From positions 1 to 64,000 of the forward strand of contig CAWBIK010000005.1 in assembly GCA_963788965.1 (NCBI GenBank): a stretch of DNA of 64,000 nucleotides, given 5' to 3'. A program made the position numbers and the translations under genes. Under the pieces are notes generated by a model that saw only the letters and a list, made by a program, of their open reading frames with translations, did not search any database and was not told where the DNA came from. This DNA comes from QHXQ01 sp963788965 (GTDB lineage Bacteria > Acidobacteriota > Blastocatellia > Pyrinomonadales > Pyrinomonadaceae). This document shows, piece by piece, positions 37,078 through 46,471 of this stretch (position 1 is its first letter; each line of letters starts with the position of its first letter).

Positions 37078-37110
37078 GAGTATGCATTCGCGCGCGAAAC
37101 GTTACAACGC
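37078..37110. promoter_or_regulatory. shared 33-bp intergenic motif, copy 2
   Basis: The second copy of the motif at 29215-29247, in the same strand orientation. It lies in the 240-bp gap between the CHAT-NB-ARC stop and the small basic-protein gene. Confidence 0.45.
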
Positions 37111-37145
37111 AGCGGGCCGCCGTCGGCGTGCGCGGGTCGCGGCCC

Positions 37146-39053
37146 TCATTCCAGCAAGGAGCGGGCGTGTTTGACGAGCAGCTCGTGCATCTGGAAACGG
37201 GCCTCGCCGACCGGCTCAAGCAGGCCGTGCCCGACCAGCTTTCGTATGATGGGCGCGGGGTCTTCGATCTCCCACACGGCTTGCAGCGCGGGGATGTCGA
37301 AGGTGGCGGGTTTGGGCGCGAACGGGCCGAGGTAGGCGAAACAGTTGCGCGTAAACTCGTCGAGGTCGTCGGTACTCCTTTTGAACAGCGCGTGAACCGT
37401 GGGCAGCACGGGGCCTTCGGCGCGGTCGAGCGGGGCCTGCTCCGGAAACAGTTTCGCCCCCTCCCTGATATCCTCGATGAGATTCATGATGTTGAGGCCC
37501 AGCTTCGCCTCGGCCCGCAGGAGGCGACCGGCGACGTGCAGGGCCAGCGGCAGGTAGCCCAAGTCTGAGGCCAGTTCGCGGCACGCGTCCGGGTATTGTT
37601 CGACGGTGGACGGGGCGAGCAGGCGCAGCAGCGTGAGCGCGCTCTCCTCCGAGAGCACGGGGAGTAAGTAGATGCGCCTCTCGTCCTTCGTCAGAGCCTC
37701 CGCGACCGCGGGCAGGCGCGTCGTGGCGAGCAGGGCGCACCTGCTGCCGGCGGCGGCCTTCAGGAAGGGGAGGGCGTCCGCCGGGTTCCAGATGTCGTCT
37801 ACGATCAGAAGCATCCGGCGGTGGCGTATGAGGGCGGCGAGTTTCGGCACCGCCTCTTCGACGGTAGGCGTACGCAACAACTCGTCGGTGTCGAGGGCAC
37901 GGCCCCAGTCGGCGAGCCTCGACATCAACTCGGGGTGACGTTCGAGGGATGTCCAGAGCACGCCGTCGGGGAACGTCTTGAGGACTTCGGGGTCGCGCCC
38001 GAGGACGCCGACGAGCGTGGTCTTACCGACGCCGGGCCAGCCGCGCACCACGGTCAGATTAAGGTCCGCCTCTTCCTGTTGCAGCAGCCCGCGCACATCC
38101 GCCAGAGAGTCCTCGCGCCCGATGACGATGAGGCCGGGCAGCGGGGGGCCGAGGCCAGGCGGCGGCGGGAAGAGTCGCTCCTGCATCCGTCGGTAGGTGG
38201 CGTAATTCACCTCGGCCCGCAGCGACCCCGCGGCGCGCGTCCCTCCGGCGGGCGCGACGACCGACACCTCGCCCTCGGCGGCATCCTCGGTCTGCTCTAA
38301 AGTAAGACTGCTGTCGAGCACCTGCCGCCGGACGAGATTCGTCTCCTCCGGCGTCTGTGTGCCCGCGATCAGGTGCTCAAGCGCCGTCTTCACCTTCTCC
38401 ATCTGGTCAAGCGCTGCCTTCACCTTCTCAGGGGCGAGCGCGGGGGCGGAGACGGGCCACGGGGAAGGCTTCGTCTCGTCGATGCCCTTGCGCACCATGA
38501 GTTCGAGCTTGCCCGTCCGCCGCGCGTCCGCGATCTTGAGTTCCGCCATTGCCGAGGCGAAGGCTTGCGGCACCGTCATGTCGTGGGAGAGGGCGAGGTA
38601 GAACGCGCCCGCAAACTTGATGGCCGCCCGGTCTCCGATGTACTTGGCGATGCCGACCGTATAGTCCACGACCTCGCTCAGCGCCTCGGCTGCGGGCCGC
38701 GTCAGACAAGCGTTGAGGACAATCAAGCGGACGTGATGCCGGTAAAGATTGAACACCTCCACGAGAGCTTTCGTCTTCAGGCGCTTGCTCCCGCCCCGCT
38801 CGCCCCGCACGATTATCTCTTGTGAGTCCTGATCGCCGTGGCCGCTGAAGTGGACGATGTGGGGTCTGTGGTTCATCAGGTGCTGCTGTAGGTCGCCGGC
38901 CCTGAGCGCGCTGTACTTGAACAGCTCGAAGTTGTCCCGCACAGACCCTTGTCGCAATTTCTCGGAGATCGCATGTTCTTCCACGTCCACGAGTATGCGG
39001 CCCGTGTTCGGAGGGTTCGCGGACAGAAACAGGATTCTAATTTTTTCGCCCAT
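37146..39053 (-). CDS. CHAT-NB-ARC STAND receptor/effector
   Basis: 635 residues. An N-terminal CHAT peptidase carries IVHFSGHGDQ (catalytic His) and LIVLNACLT (catalytic Cys). A helical linker precedes an NB-ARC ATPase: Walker A VRGWPGVGKTTLVG, Walker B MLLIVDDIWNPADAL, RCALLATTRLPAVAEAL (sensor strand), LGYLPLALHVAGRLL (GLPL-like) and a winged helix ending in QMHELLVKHARSLLE (MHD-like). The protein stops exactly where STAND receptors normally continue into a linker and TPRs. Those parts are encoded separately in the gene just upstream (39144-41165, 90 bp away) and in four more loci. A good GAGAAGG ribosome site precedes the ATG. Confidence 0.9.
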   Translation of the reverse strand: MGEKIRILFLSANPPNTGRILVDVEEHAISEKLRQGSVRDNFELFKYSALRAGDLQQHLMNHRPHIVHFSGHGDQDSQEIIVRGERGGSKRLKTKALVEVFNLYRHHVRLIVLNACLTRPAAEALSEVVDYTVGIAKYIGDRAAIKFAGAFYLALSHDMTVPQAFASAMAELKIADARRTGKLELMVRKGIDETKPSPWPVSAPALAPEKVKAALDQMEKVKTALEHLIAGTQTPEETNLVRRQVLDSSLTLEQTEDAAEGEVSVVAPAGGTRAAGSLRAEVNYATYRRMQERLFPPPPGLGPPLPGLIVIGREDSLADVRGLLQQEEADLNLTVVRGWPGVGKTTLVGVLGRDPEVLKTFPDGVLWTSLERHPELMSRLADWGRALDTDELLRTPTVEEAVPKLAALIRHRRMLLIVDDIWNPADALPFLKAAAGSRCALLATTRLPAVAEALTKDERRIYLLPVLSEESALTLLRLLAPSTVEQYPDACRELASDLGYLPLALHVAGRLLRAEAKLGLNIMNLIEDIREGAKLFPEQAPLDRAEGPVLPTVHALFKRSTDDLDEFTRNCFAYLGPFAPKPATFDIPALQAVWEIEDPAPIIRKLVGHGLLEPVGEARFQMHELLVKHARSLLE

Positions 39054-39143
39054 CCCCTTCTCCTCATGACGACGGCCCCGGTGAAAAAAGCCCTCGCCTT
39101 ATATGTCTGGAACGGCATGGCATTACATGCGCTCGCGGAAGGA

Positions 39144-41165
39144 TCAATCGTCGGGCACGCCCTCGGCCCTCGGCCCACCGAGCTTCGCTTCGACTTCAAA
39201 CGCGAGTTCGGCGTAGGCGACGGCCCTCTCAAGGTCGCCGAGCCAGCTCGAAGTGAGGCTCAGGTTCGAGAGGCAAGCCGATTCGTTGATGGGGTCGCCA
39301 AGCTCTTGAAAGATGATGAGCGCCTGCCGGTAACACTCGCGCGCCGGGCCGGCCTCGCCGGCCTCGGCGTAGGCGTTTCCCATGTTGCCCTGCGCGGTGG
39401 CTTCGTTCCGACGGTCGCCGACCTCCCTCGCAATGGTCACTTGTTGCGCGTAGAGATCGATGGCGCGCAGCCGTTCGCCCATCGCTTCGTGGGCCAAGCC
39501 GTAGTTACCGAGCACGACGCATTCGCCTTCGCGGTCGTTAACCTCGCGCGAGACAAGAAGCGCCTGCTCGAAGAACTCGATTGACTTCGCCGCGTCGCCG
39601 ATCTCAAGGTGGACGATGCCCAAGTTACACAGCGCCCGGCCCTCGCCCACGCGGTCGCTCACTTCGCGGCTGGCGACGGCGGCCTGCTCGTAATACTTCA
39701 AGGCGCGGGCCAGTTGGCCTAGACCGGCGTAGGCGTTGCCCAAATTGCCCAGCGTGCTCGCCTCGGCCCTGCGGTCGCCGAGTCCGCGCGCCGATTCCAG
39801 ACGACGGTCTAAGATTTCGATGGCGCGGGCCGTGTCGCCCGACGCGGTGTACGCGCCGGCCACCTTGTCCAGTGTGTCGCCTTCTCCGCGCCGGTCGCCA
39901 ACCTCGCCGTAGACGGCGAGCGCCTGCTCGCATAGCTCAATGCCGCGCGGCGTGTCACCCAGTTTTACGTGCGCGTGACCGAGGTCGAGCAGGGCGCTTG
40001 CCTCGCCGCGGCGGTCGCCCACCTCCCGCGCGATGGCGAGCCTCTGCTCCGAGAGTTCAAGGGAGCGCTCCAACTCGCCCAGACCGAGGTAGGATTTGGA
40101 GAGATTACCGAGCATGCGCCCCTCGTGACGCCGGTCGCCCGTTTCCCGCGTGATGGCGAGCGCCTGCTCGTAATAGCCTATGGCGCGGGCCGGGTCGCGC
40201 AACGCGACATGGGCGTTGCCCAGATTGCCCAGCACCGCCCCTTCCGCGTGCCGGTCACCGCGTTTCCGCACGATGAGGAGCGCCCGCTTGTGGAGGCCGA
40301 CCATCCGGTCGTACTCGTTCAGGTCGAGGGCGGCGTTAGCTATATTACCCAGAATGCGGGCTTCGGCGCTGCGGTCTCCGAGTTCGCGGGCGATGGCGAG
40401 CGCCTGCTCGTAGTATTCCACGGCGCGTGCCGTCTCGCCGAGGGTCGCATAGGCGAGGCCGAGGCTGAGCAAGTCGCTCAACTCACTCCGCCGGTTGCCG
40501 AGTTCGCGCGTGATGGCGAGTGCCTGTTCGTGGAGTTCGATGGCGCGTCGCGTCTCGCCGAGCGAGGCGCGCGCGAGGCCGAGGTTGCCGAGATGCGTCC
40601 CCTCGCCGTTGCGGTCACCTAGCTCGCGCGCCATCGTCAGCGCTTGCTCGCAGAACTCAACGGCGCGGCGCGTGAGGCCCAGGTTGTCGTAGGCTGTACC
40701 GAGGTGGCCGAGGGAGATGGCTTCGCTTTGCAGGCTGCCGAGCGAGCGCGCCGTCGAAAGCGCCTGCTCGTACAGTTCGACGGCACGCGGCGTTGCACCA
40801 AGGTCGGCGTGGGCCGTCCCAAGACTATTGAGCACACTCGCCTCGTAGTCATGCAGCCCCAGACGCCGCACGGATGAGAGCACCGCTTCGAGCCTTTGCG
40901 CGCGTTCGCGCGGGTGCTGCCGCAGGTCAAGCAGGTGCGGCCCCGCGTTCTGATAAGCGACGTTGAGCAACGCCGCCGCCTCGTCCGCTACGGCGTGTGC
41001 ACCGGACCAGACTAGCCCGGCCTGTATGTTGTCCCACGCCTCATCGAACGAGACGAGTCCGCGCTGCCACGACTCGCCGCCCTCCAGGTAAAGCTGGTTG
41101 CAGCGGCGTAGAATCGTCTCGTAATATCTGGCGTGCCGCAGGTATGCGTGACGGGTGTCGGACAT
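39144..41165 (-). CDS. STAND-type TPR sensor, partner of CHAT-NB-ARC
   Basis: About 673 residues from the ATG at 41165 (MSDTRHAYLRHARYY); an in-frame start at 41231 is less likely. The linker AYLRHARYYETILRRCNQLY, then LVSFDEAWDNIQAGLVW and LLDLRQHPRERAQRLEAVL, precedes about thirteen 40-residue TPRs, the longest array of the set. It lies directly upstream of the CHAT-NB-ARC gene on the same strand, so it is the prime candidate for the missing sensor half. Repeats are very similar to each other at protein and DNA level, so length changes by recombination are likely. Confidence 0.85.
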   Translation of the reverse strand: MSDTRHAYLRHARYYETILRRCNQLYLEGGESWQRGLVSFDEAWDNIQAGLVWSGAHAVADEAAALLNVAYQNAGPHLLDLRQHPRERAQRLEAVLSSVRRLGLHDYEASVLNSLGTAHADLGATPRAVELYEQALSTARSLGSLQSEAISLGHLGTAYDNLGLTRRAVEFCEQALTMARELGDRNGEGTHLGNLGLARASLGETRRAIELHEQALAITRELGNRRSELSDLLSLGLAYATLGETARAVEYYEQALAIARELGDRSAEARILGNIANAALDLNEYDRMVGLHKRALLIVRKRGDRHAEGAVLGNLGNAHVALRDPARAIGYYEQALAITRETGDRRHEGRMLGNLSKSYLGLGELERSLELSEQRLAIAREVGDRRGEASALLDLGHAHVKLGDTPRGIELCEQALAVYGEVGDRRGEGDTLDKVAGAYTASGDTARAIEILDRRLESARGLGDRRAEASTLGNLGNAYAGLGQLARALKYYEQAAVASREVSDRVGEGRALCNLGIVHLEIGDAAKSIEFFEQALLVSREVNDREGECVVLGNYGLAHEAMGERLRAIDLYAQQVTIAREVGDRRNEATAQGNMGNAYAEAGEAGPARECYRQALIIFQELGDPINESACLSNLSLTSSWLGDLERAVAYAELAFEVEAKLGGPRAEGVPDD

Positions 41166-41444
41166 GATCTGGCAACGGTTCTCCTCGCTCCTCGACGCGC
41201 GGCGCCAGACTTCAACTCCCGCGTCAACCACGAACTCGACCGTCCCGGCGTCTCTCTGTTAGAGGCGGCCTCCTCAAACGGACGGCCCGGCGCCACTGTG
41301 AGAGACAGAAGGTTAAACTATGCCCCGCGATGGGTACAATCAAAAACGTCGAACTGACCCTGACGCGGCGCGGCATCGCGAGCGTCGCGCACCGCGCGAC
41401 GCATAACTTCTGCTTCAAGCCGACAGGGAGCCCGGGAATCCAGT

Positions 41445-42650
41445 ATGGCAACCTACCGTGAGGCGCAACTCCGCCACGCCAGACACTACCGGGAGATGCT
41501 CTTCAGAGCCGACCACCTTCTCATGCGCGGCGGGGAGGAGCTTCAACGCGGGCTGAACTCTTTCGACTCAGACTGGAACAACATTCGGCTCGGGCAGGAG
41601 TGGGCCGCGCGCCACGCGCGAGAGGACGAGGAGGCGGCCCGGTGCTGCCGTGGCTACGCCGGAGGCGGGCCGTTCCTGCTCGACCTGCGACAGCACCCGC
41701 GCGAAGTCATTCGCTGGCTGGAGGCAGGGTTGGACGCCGCGCGTGCTCTGCGTGAGCGTAACGAAGAGGGACTGCTTCTCGGCAATCTCGGCTGGGCTCA
41801 CCTGCGTCTGGGCGAGACGGAGCGAGCAATTGAGTGTTACGAAGAACAGCTACAGGTGACGCGCGAGATCGGCGACAGCCCCGGCGAGGCGAGCGCGCTC
41901 GGCAACCTGAGCGGTGTCTACTTCATGCTTGGCGAACTGCACGAGTCCATCGGATTCTATGAAGACTGCCTCACCATCGCCTGCCAGATAGAAGACCGAT
42001 ATCAGCAAAGCGGCGCCCTCACAGGACTCGGCAACTCGTACCTCACGCTGGGCGACCTGCCCCGTGCCAGAGAGTGTTATGAGCGGCAGTTGGTGCTCAC
42101 GCGTGCAATCAAAGACCGGCGCAGCGAGAGTCATGCGATAAACGGTCTGAGCAACGTCTACAGGCAGCTGGGTGAGCTTGACCGCGCCATCGACCTCTGT
42201 GAACAGAGGCTTGTCATCGCGCGCGAGCTTGGCGACCGTCACGGGGAGGCGGTCACGCTGGGTAGCCTCGGCCTAATCCACAAGAAGTTAGGCGAGACGG
42301 CGCGCTCGCGCGAATACATGGAGCGTAAGCTGGTCATTAATCGCGAGGTCGGAGACCTCTATGCCGAAAGCGTGACGCTCGGGAACCTCGGCCTCCTCTG
42401 CCACGAAGCCGGCAACGACGAACAGGCGCTTGAACATTACGAGCAACGGCTGGGGTTGGTCAGGAAGGTGGGAAATCGCCGCACTGAAGCCTCGACGCTG
42501 TTCCGGGCCAGTTTGCTACTGGACGCGCTCGGCAGACGTGAGCGGGCCGGCGCCTACGCCGAACGCTCCCTCGCCATTCGGGAGGAGATCAATGACCCCT
42601 CGGCCGAGAGCGTGCGCGAGCAGTTGACGCGTTGGCGCGGTGAGGGCTGA
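41445..42650 (+). CDS. STAND-type TPR sensor protein, short
   Basis: 401 residues: linker AQLRHARHYREMLFRADHLL, then LNSFDSDWNNIRLGQEWAAR and LLDLRQHPREVIRWLEAGL, followed by about seven 40-residue TPRs. It ends VREQLTRWRGEG like its paralogues. It is divergent from the 39144-41165 gene, repeating the divergent arrangement of the pair at 10663/12475. Intact and without an NTPase. Confidence 0.82.
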   Translation: MATYREAQLRHARHYREMLFRADHLLMRGGEELQRGLNSFDSDWNNIRLGQEWAARHAREDEEAARCCRGYAGGGPFLLDLRQHPREVIRWLEAGLDAARALRERNEEGLLLGNLGWAHLRLGETERAIECYEEQLQVTREIGDSPGEASALGNLSGVYFMLGELHESIGFYEDCLTIACQIEDRYQQSGALTGLGNSYLTLGDLPRARECYERQLVLTRAIKDRRSESHAINGLSNVYRQLGELDRAIDLCEQRLVIARELGDRHGEAVTLGSLGLIHKKLGETARSREYMERKLVINREVGDLYAESVTLGNLGLLCHEAGNDEQALEHYEQRLGLVRKVGNRRTEASTLFRASLLLDALGRRERAGAYAERSLAIREEINDPSAESVREQLTRWRGEG

Positions 42651-42692
42651 GCCTGAGCGCCCTTTGCGTCCGCCCGCAGTGAGATGTCGGGC

Positions 42693-42815
42693 TTATCTCC
42701 AGACTTGCCACCACCTCTTCTTTGACGTTGCCTTCAGTTCGGCGACGAAGGCGCGCAGTTTTTCCGCGCGCGGGTCTTCGCACAGTTCGAACAGTGCCAG
42801 ACCCGGGCGTTAGTC
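42693..42815 (-). pseudogene. TPR sensor C-terminal remnant
   Basis: The minus strand encodes LALFELCEDPRAEKLRAFVA followed by a short Lys/Trp-rich tail and a stop at 42693-42695. This matches the EDPRxExxRAxVAEWQS ending of the TPR proteins, but no repeats remain upstream. It is a leftover of a deleted sixth or seventh paralogue. Confidence 0.65.
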
Positions 42816-42978
42816 TTTCCCGTCACCCACTATCCCAAGCCATCCAGCACAACTGCGCCTGATCGCTGGCCTGTACCTGTGCCTGTCGCAAGCAGGCGCG
42901 AACAAGAGCGTCCGCATTCCGGCCCGCGTGCTCGATGACGCCTCAGAAAGCATTCACCTTCCTACCAGCAACAAAAAA

Positions 42979-43341
42979 ATGAAGAAGGATGAAATCTGTC
43001 TCGAAACACTCAGACTGGCTGAACAGATCGAGCGCATCGTTCAGCATTTCGTCGAAAAACATCAGCCGAGAGCCGAGGCGTCCGAGATCAACTCGCCCTG
43101 GATGACTGAGATTCAGTTGGCCGAGTATTGGCAACTCCGTAATAAAGACGGAGAGCTGACTGTTCACTCGATACGAAGGTGGACAACGCGCCCTGGCAAT
43201 CCACTCCCCTGCGGCAACTTGGGCGAGATACGTCGCTACCACAAAGACGACGTTGACCGCTGGGCCAGAGAAGAAGCCGAGCGCCAGCGCATGGCCAGTA
43301 AACAAAGGGGTAGGAATGGACTTCACGCTATCGGCGGTTAA
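42979..43341 (+). CDS. excisionase/AlpA-like HTH protein
   Basis: About 120 residues from the ATG at 42979; a GTG at 42928 is an alternative. The C-terminal half is a MerR/excisionase-type winged HTH: WMTEIQLAEYWQLRNKDGEL, HSIRRWTTRPGNPLPCGNLG, then IRRYHKDDVDRWAREEAER. It lies 80 bp ahead of the integrase. Such proteins bend attachment-site DNA to direct excision, or regulate the integrase. Confidence 0.75.
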   Translation: MKKDEICLETLRLAEQIERIVQHFVEKHQPRAEASEINSPWMTEIQLAEYWQLRNKDGELTVHSIRRWTTRPGNPLPCGNLGEIRRYHKDDVDRWAREEAERQRMASKQRGRNGLHAIGG

Positions 43342-43420
43342 GAACCTTTACGCCACGTCCGGTGTTGGCATATAGTCGCCTTGCTTTGGCGACTGCGCCC
43401 CTACCGAGGAGGATGCAGTC

Positions 43421-44596
43421 ATGGCAGTTTTCAAACAGTACAAAGGCAAACGCATCAGGCGCGATCATCCTCACTGGGATGACGCGATCTGGCAAGTCGA
43501 GTTCAAGCTGCGCCGTTATCACGTCAAGCGCGCCGTGCCGGAGGCGAGAACTCAGAAGCAGGCCGAGCAGGTGGAAGTGCAACTGCGGCAGGCCATATTC
43601 GATCAAAAGTACAGTCAGGCGAGCGCCGTCACTCGCTTCATTGATTTCGTTGACGGCACTTTTGAACCTTGGGCGAAAGAGAACAAGCGGAGTTGGCGTG
43701 ATGACATGCAGCGGGCCAAAAGGTTGAAGAAGTTTTTCGGCAACCGTTCTTTGCGTGACATCACTCCCATACTCATCGAGAAGCTCAAGTCAGAGTTGCG
43801 ACGGGAGCAGAATAAGTACAAGCGGCCACACAGTCCTGCGACCGTGAACCGCTACCTTCAGGTCCTGTCGCGCATCCTGTCTATGGCTTGCGAGAACTAC
43901 CTGCTTGAGTTCAACCCGATGGAGCGCGTCAAGCGGTTAAGAGAGCCTGAGCCGCGCGACCGCTATCTGAATCAATATGAAGACGATGAGGAGGAGAGGT
44001 TGTTTAATCAGCTCGCAACATACGGCGAGCACCTCGTCGCGCTCGTTGACCTTGATTTAGAGACCGGGCTGAGATTGGGCGAGTGGCTGAACGCGAGGTG
44101 GCGCGATCATATGAATGATGTCCTGAACGTCTGGCAGACTAAGACCGACAGGCCGCGCACTGTGCCGCTCACCGCGAAAGCGCAAAGCATTCTCCGCAGC
44201 CTTAGGCAGGACGCTCCCGATGACGAGCTGATCTTTGACCCGAAGCGGACGGGCAGAAAGCGCAGGCAACTGCTCTGCTGCTTTGAGCGAGCCGTTAAGG
44301 ACGCGAGCTTGGACGACTTTCACTTTCACGATCTCCGTCGGACGTTTGCCACGCGCTTGCGCGCGGCAGACGTTCACCCTTACGACATCGCAGACCTTCT
44401 AGGCCATTCCGTACCCGAAGGCGAGACGAAGGCGACGAGGGTGACGAAGGGCTACGCCCGCGCCGTCCCGCAGAGGTTGAGAGAAGCCGTGTCCAAGTTG
44501 GAGAAAGGGAAGCTACTGACTTTCTCCAAGCCGCAGAAAGTGGCGGGCGACGTTGAAACAGTTGGAGGACACCATCGGGGCACTATCGGGGCATAA
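43421..44596 (+). CDS. tyrosine recombinase/integrase
   Basis: 391 residues, start ATG with an AGGAGG site 7 bp upstream. A SAM-like core-binding domain (about 70-165) precedes the catalytic domain with the full set: Arg in LETGLRLGEWLN, Lys in WQTKTDRPRTVPL, H-x-x-R in FHFHDLRRTFATRL, His in LLGHSVPEGET and Tyr in RVTKGYARAVPQ. The gene ends 52 bp from the tRNA-Ser 3' end, the usual place for a tRNA-directed integrase. It appears fully functional. Its C-terminus HHRGTIGA is echoed by DNA near the left end of the island. Confidence 0.95.
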   Translation: MAVFKQYKGKRIRRDHPHWDDAIWQVEFKLRRYHVKRAVPEARTQKQAEQVEVQLRQAIFDQKYSQASAVTRFIDFVDGTFEPWAKENKRSWRDDMQRAKRLKKFFGNRSLRDITPILIEKLKSELRREQNKYKRPHSPATVNRYLQVLSRILSMACENYLLEFNPMERVKRLREPEPRDRYLNQYEDDEEERLFNQLATYGEHLVALVDLDLETGLRLGEWLNARWRDHMNDVLNVWQTKTDRPRTVPLTAKAQSILRSLRQDAPDDELIFDPKRTGRKRRQLLCCFERAVKDASLDDFHFHDLRRTFATRLRAADVHPYDIADLLGHSVPEGETKATRVTKGYARAVPQRLREAVSKLEKGKLLTFSKPQKVAGDVETVGGHHRGTIGA

Positions 44597-44623
44597 AAAG
44601 GGGCGCGGGAACACTCCCGCGCC
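44593..44623 (-). terminator. terminator downstream of tRNA-Ser, supplied by the element
   Basis: A perfect 9-bp stem (44602-44610 with 44615-44623, 4-nt loop) followed on the minus strand by CCTTTTTATGC. It lies 25 bp past the tRNA 3' end and overlaps the integrase stop. It restores tRNA termination after insertion and would insulate the integrase from tRNA transcription. Confidence 0.7.
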
Positions 44624-44645
44624 TGCTTCGTAAGTGATTGAAAAT

Positions 44646-44738
<93 letters not shown>

Positions 44739-44765
44739 GCAATAGGAAGTGATGAACGCTGTAAT

Positions 44766-44801
44766 GATGACTGATGAATAGCTGCTGATTCATCAATCAT
44801 C
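44766..44801. repeat. palindromic intergenic repeat
   Basis: Imperfect 14-bp arms GATGACTGATGAAT / ATTCATCAATCATC, at the end of tadA and next to the tRNA. Same family as the repeats at 49128 and 53342. Confidence 0.6.
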
Positions 44802-45308
44802 GTTCGACGTTGCTTTGCGCCGCGCGCGGAAGAATGTTTGCATCAACTCGCGGCAGTCTGCTTCTAACACGCCCGGCGTTAGTTCCATCTGATGATTCAA
44901 AGACCCGGCGTCGCAGATGCGAAAGACCGACTCGACCGCGCCCGCGCGTTCATCGCGCGCACCGTAGACGAGCCGCGCAACGCGGGCCTGCACCAGCGCG
45001 CCCGCGCACATCGCACACGGTTCGATGGTCGAATAGACGACCGCGCCCGTCAAACGATAATTGCCGGCCCGTTGGGCGGCGGCGCGCAACGCGACGATCT
45101 CTGCGTGCGCCGTCGGATCGCAATCGGTGCGCGTGCGGTTGCCGGCCACCGCCAGCAGCGTCCCGTCCGCGCCGACCACGACCGCGCCGACCGGCACTTC
45201 GTCGTGTTCTTGGGCAGCCCTGTGCGCGGCTTCGAGCGCCACGCGCATCCAGCGCGCGTCCCCGTCCGCCGACGTTGGCCGACACTCTGCAAGCACAGAC
45301 ATTTTCAA
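44793..45308 (-). CDS. tadA: tRNA adenosine(34) deaminase
   Basis: 171 residues of the cytidine/deoxycytidylate deaminase fold. Zinc and catalytic motifs are TAHAEIVALRAAA (H-A-E) and STIEPCAMCAGALVQARV (P-C-x-x-C), with VPVGAVVVGADGTLLAVAGN at the N-terminal side. It converts A34 to inosine in tRNA-Arg(ACG). First ordinary chromosomal gene right of the island; single gene, converging on the tRNA. Confidence 0.9.
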   Translation of the reverse strand: MKMSVLAECRPTSADGDARWMRVALEAAHRAAQEHDEVPVGAVVVGADGTLLAVAGNRTRTDCDPTAHAEIVALRAAAQRAGNYRLTGAVVYSTIEPCAMCAGALVQARVARLVYGARDERAGAVESVFRICDAGSLNHQMELTPGVLEADCRELMQTFFRARRKATSNDD

Positions 45309-45474
45309 GCAGCCACAGACAAAAACTGACTATAGGGGCGCGCCCGTGCGACTGTCAACCGACGCTCAGAGCTTTCGCCGCGCGTCAGTTGCGCCCGCCG
45401 CAAGACAGATAAAACGACGCCTGCGCCCGTCGAGTTTTGACCGCGCCCGCACTGTTCTGCGAGACTCAAGCCAC

Positions 45475-46436
45475 ATGCCTGAGTTGCTCATCCGCGCGCA
45501 TGCGCCCTTCGATTTCGCCGCGAGCGCGCGCTTCCTGCGCGCCACAGAGGCCGAGGCGGTGGACACGTTCCACGCCGGCCGCTATGCCCGCGCGCACTAC
45601 TTCAACGATCAACTATATCTCCTTTCAGTCACACAACGCGGCCCGGAAGCACGACCGACGCTGGCCGTGACGCTCACGCCTGAACCGGCGGCCACGGCCA
45701 ATGTCATGCACGAAGCTGCGCGCACGGTCGCGCACATATTTAGCGTCGAACACGATCTGGCGGCGTGGCGGGCGCGTGCGGCGCGCGATCCAGTAATGCG
45801 CGAACTCGAAGCCACGCATCACGGCCTGCGTCTCGTGCGTTGCCCACGTTGTTCGAGGCGTTGGTCAGATCGATCCTGATGCAACAGATCGCAACCTCTG
45901 TCGCCATCACACTCACGCGGCGCATTGTCGAACGCTACGGCGCTTCGTTCGACACAACGGGGCAGCAGTTCTATGCCTTCCCGCGCGCCGACGCGTTGGC
46001 CCGCATCGATGCAAGCGAACTGCGCGCGCTTGGTCTGAGCATGACCAAAGCGACGGGCATCGTCGAACTTGCACGCGCATGTGCCGAAGGCACGCTCGAC
46101 GCGGCGACGCTCGCGCAAGCCGACAACGAGACGATCAGCACGCATCTCATCGGTCTACGCGGCATCGGGCGCTGGACGGCCGAGTGGGCGCTCTTGCTCT
46201 ACTTCGGGCGCACGGACATCTTCCCGGCCGGCGATTTATTCTTGCGCGGCGTGGTGGCGAAGTATTACAACAAGGGTGTGACGATGGCCGAGCGCGAGGT
46301 GCGTGCGTTCGCGCTGCGGCACTGGGGCACATGGGCCGCGTATGCGGCCGTGTACTTCATCGCGGGCTTACGCACAGGTCGCATCACACTCAAACCCGCG
46401 CGCGTGCTATTATCACGCACGGCCGCCGACGCTTGA
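45475..46436 (+). CDS. DNA-3-methyladenine glycosylase II (AlkA type), one frameshift
   Basis: The start at 45475 (MPELLIRAHAPFDFAASARF) begins an AlkA N-terminal domain. The frame shifts near 45840 (HGLRLVR to LPTLFEALVRSILMQQIATS) and runs to 46436. It contains the helix-hairpin-helix LIGLRGIGRWTAEWALLLYF and the catalytic Asp in TDIFPAGDLFLRG. It excises alkylated bases. The two parts fit together exactly as in intact AlkA proteins, so the shift is probably a sequence error. Confidence 0.8.
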
Positions 46437-46471
46437 CTCCCGCGCGTCGCACCAACGTCGAACCGACGCAC

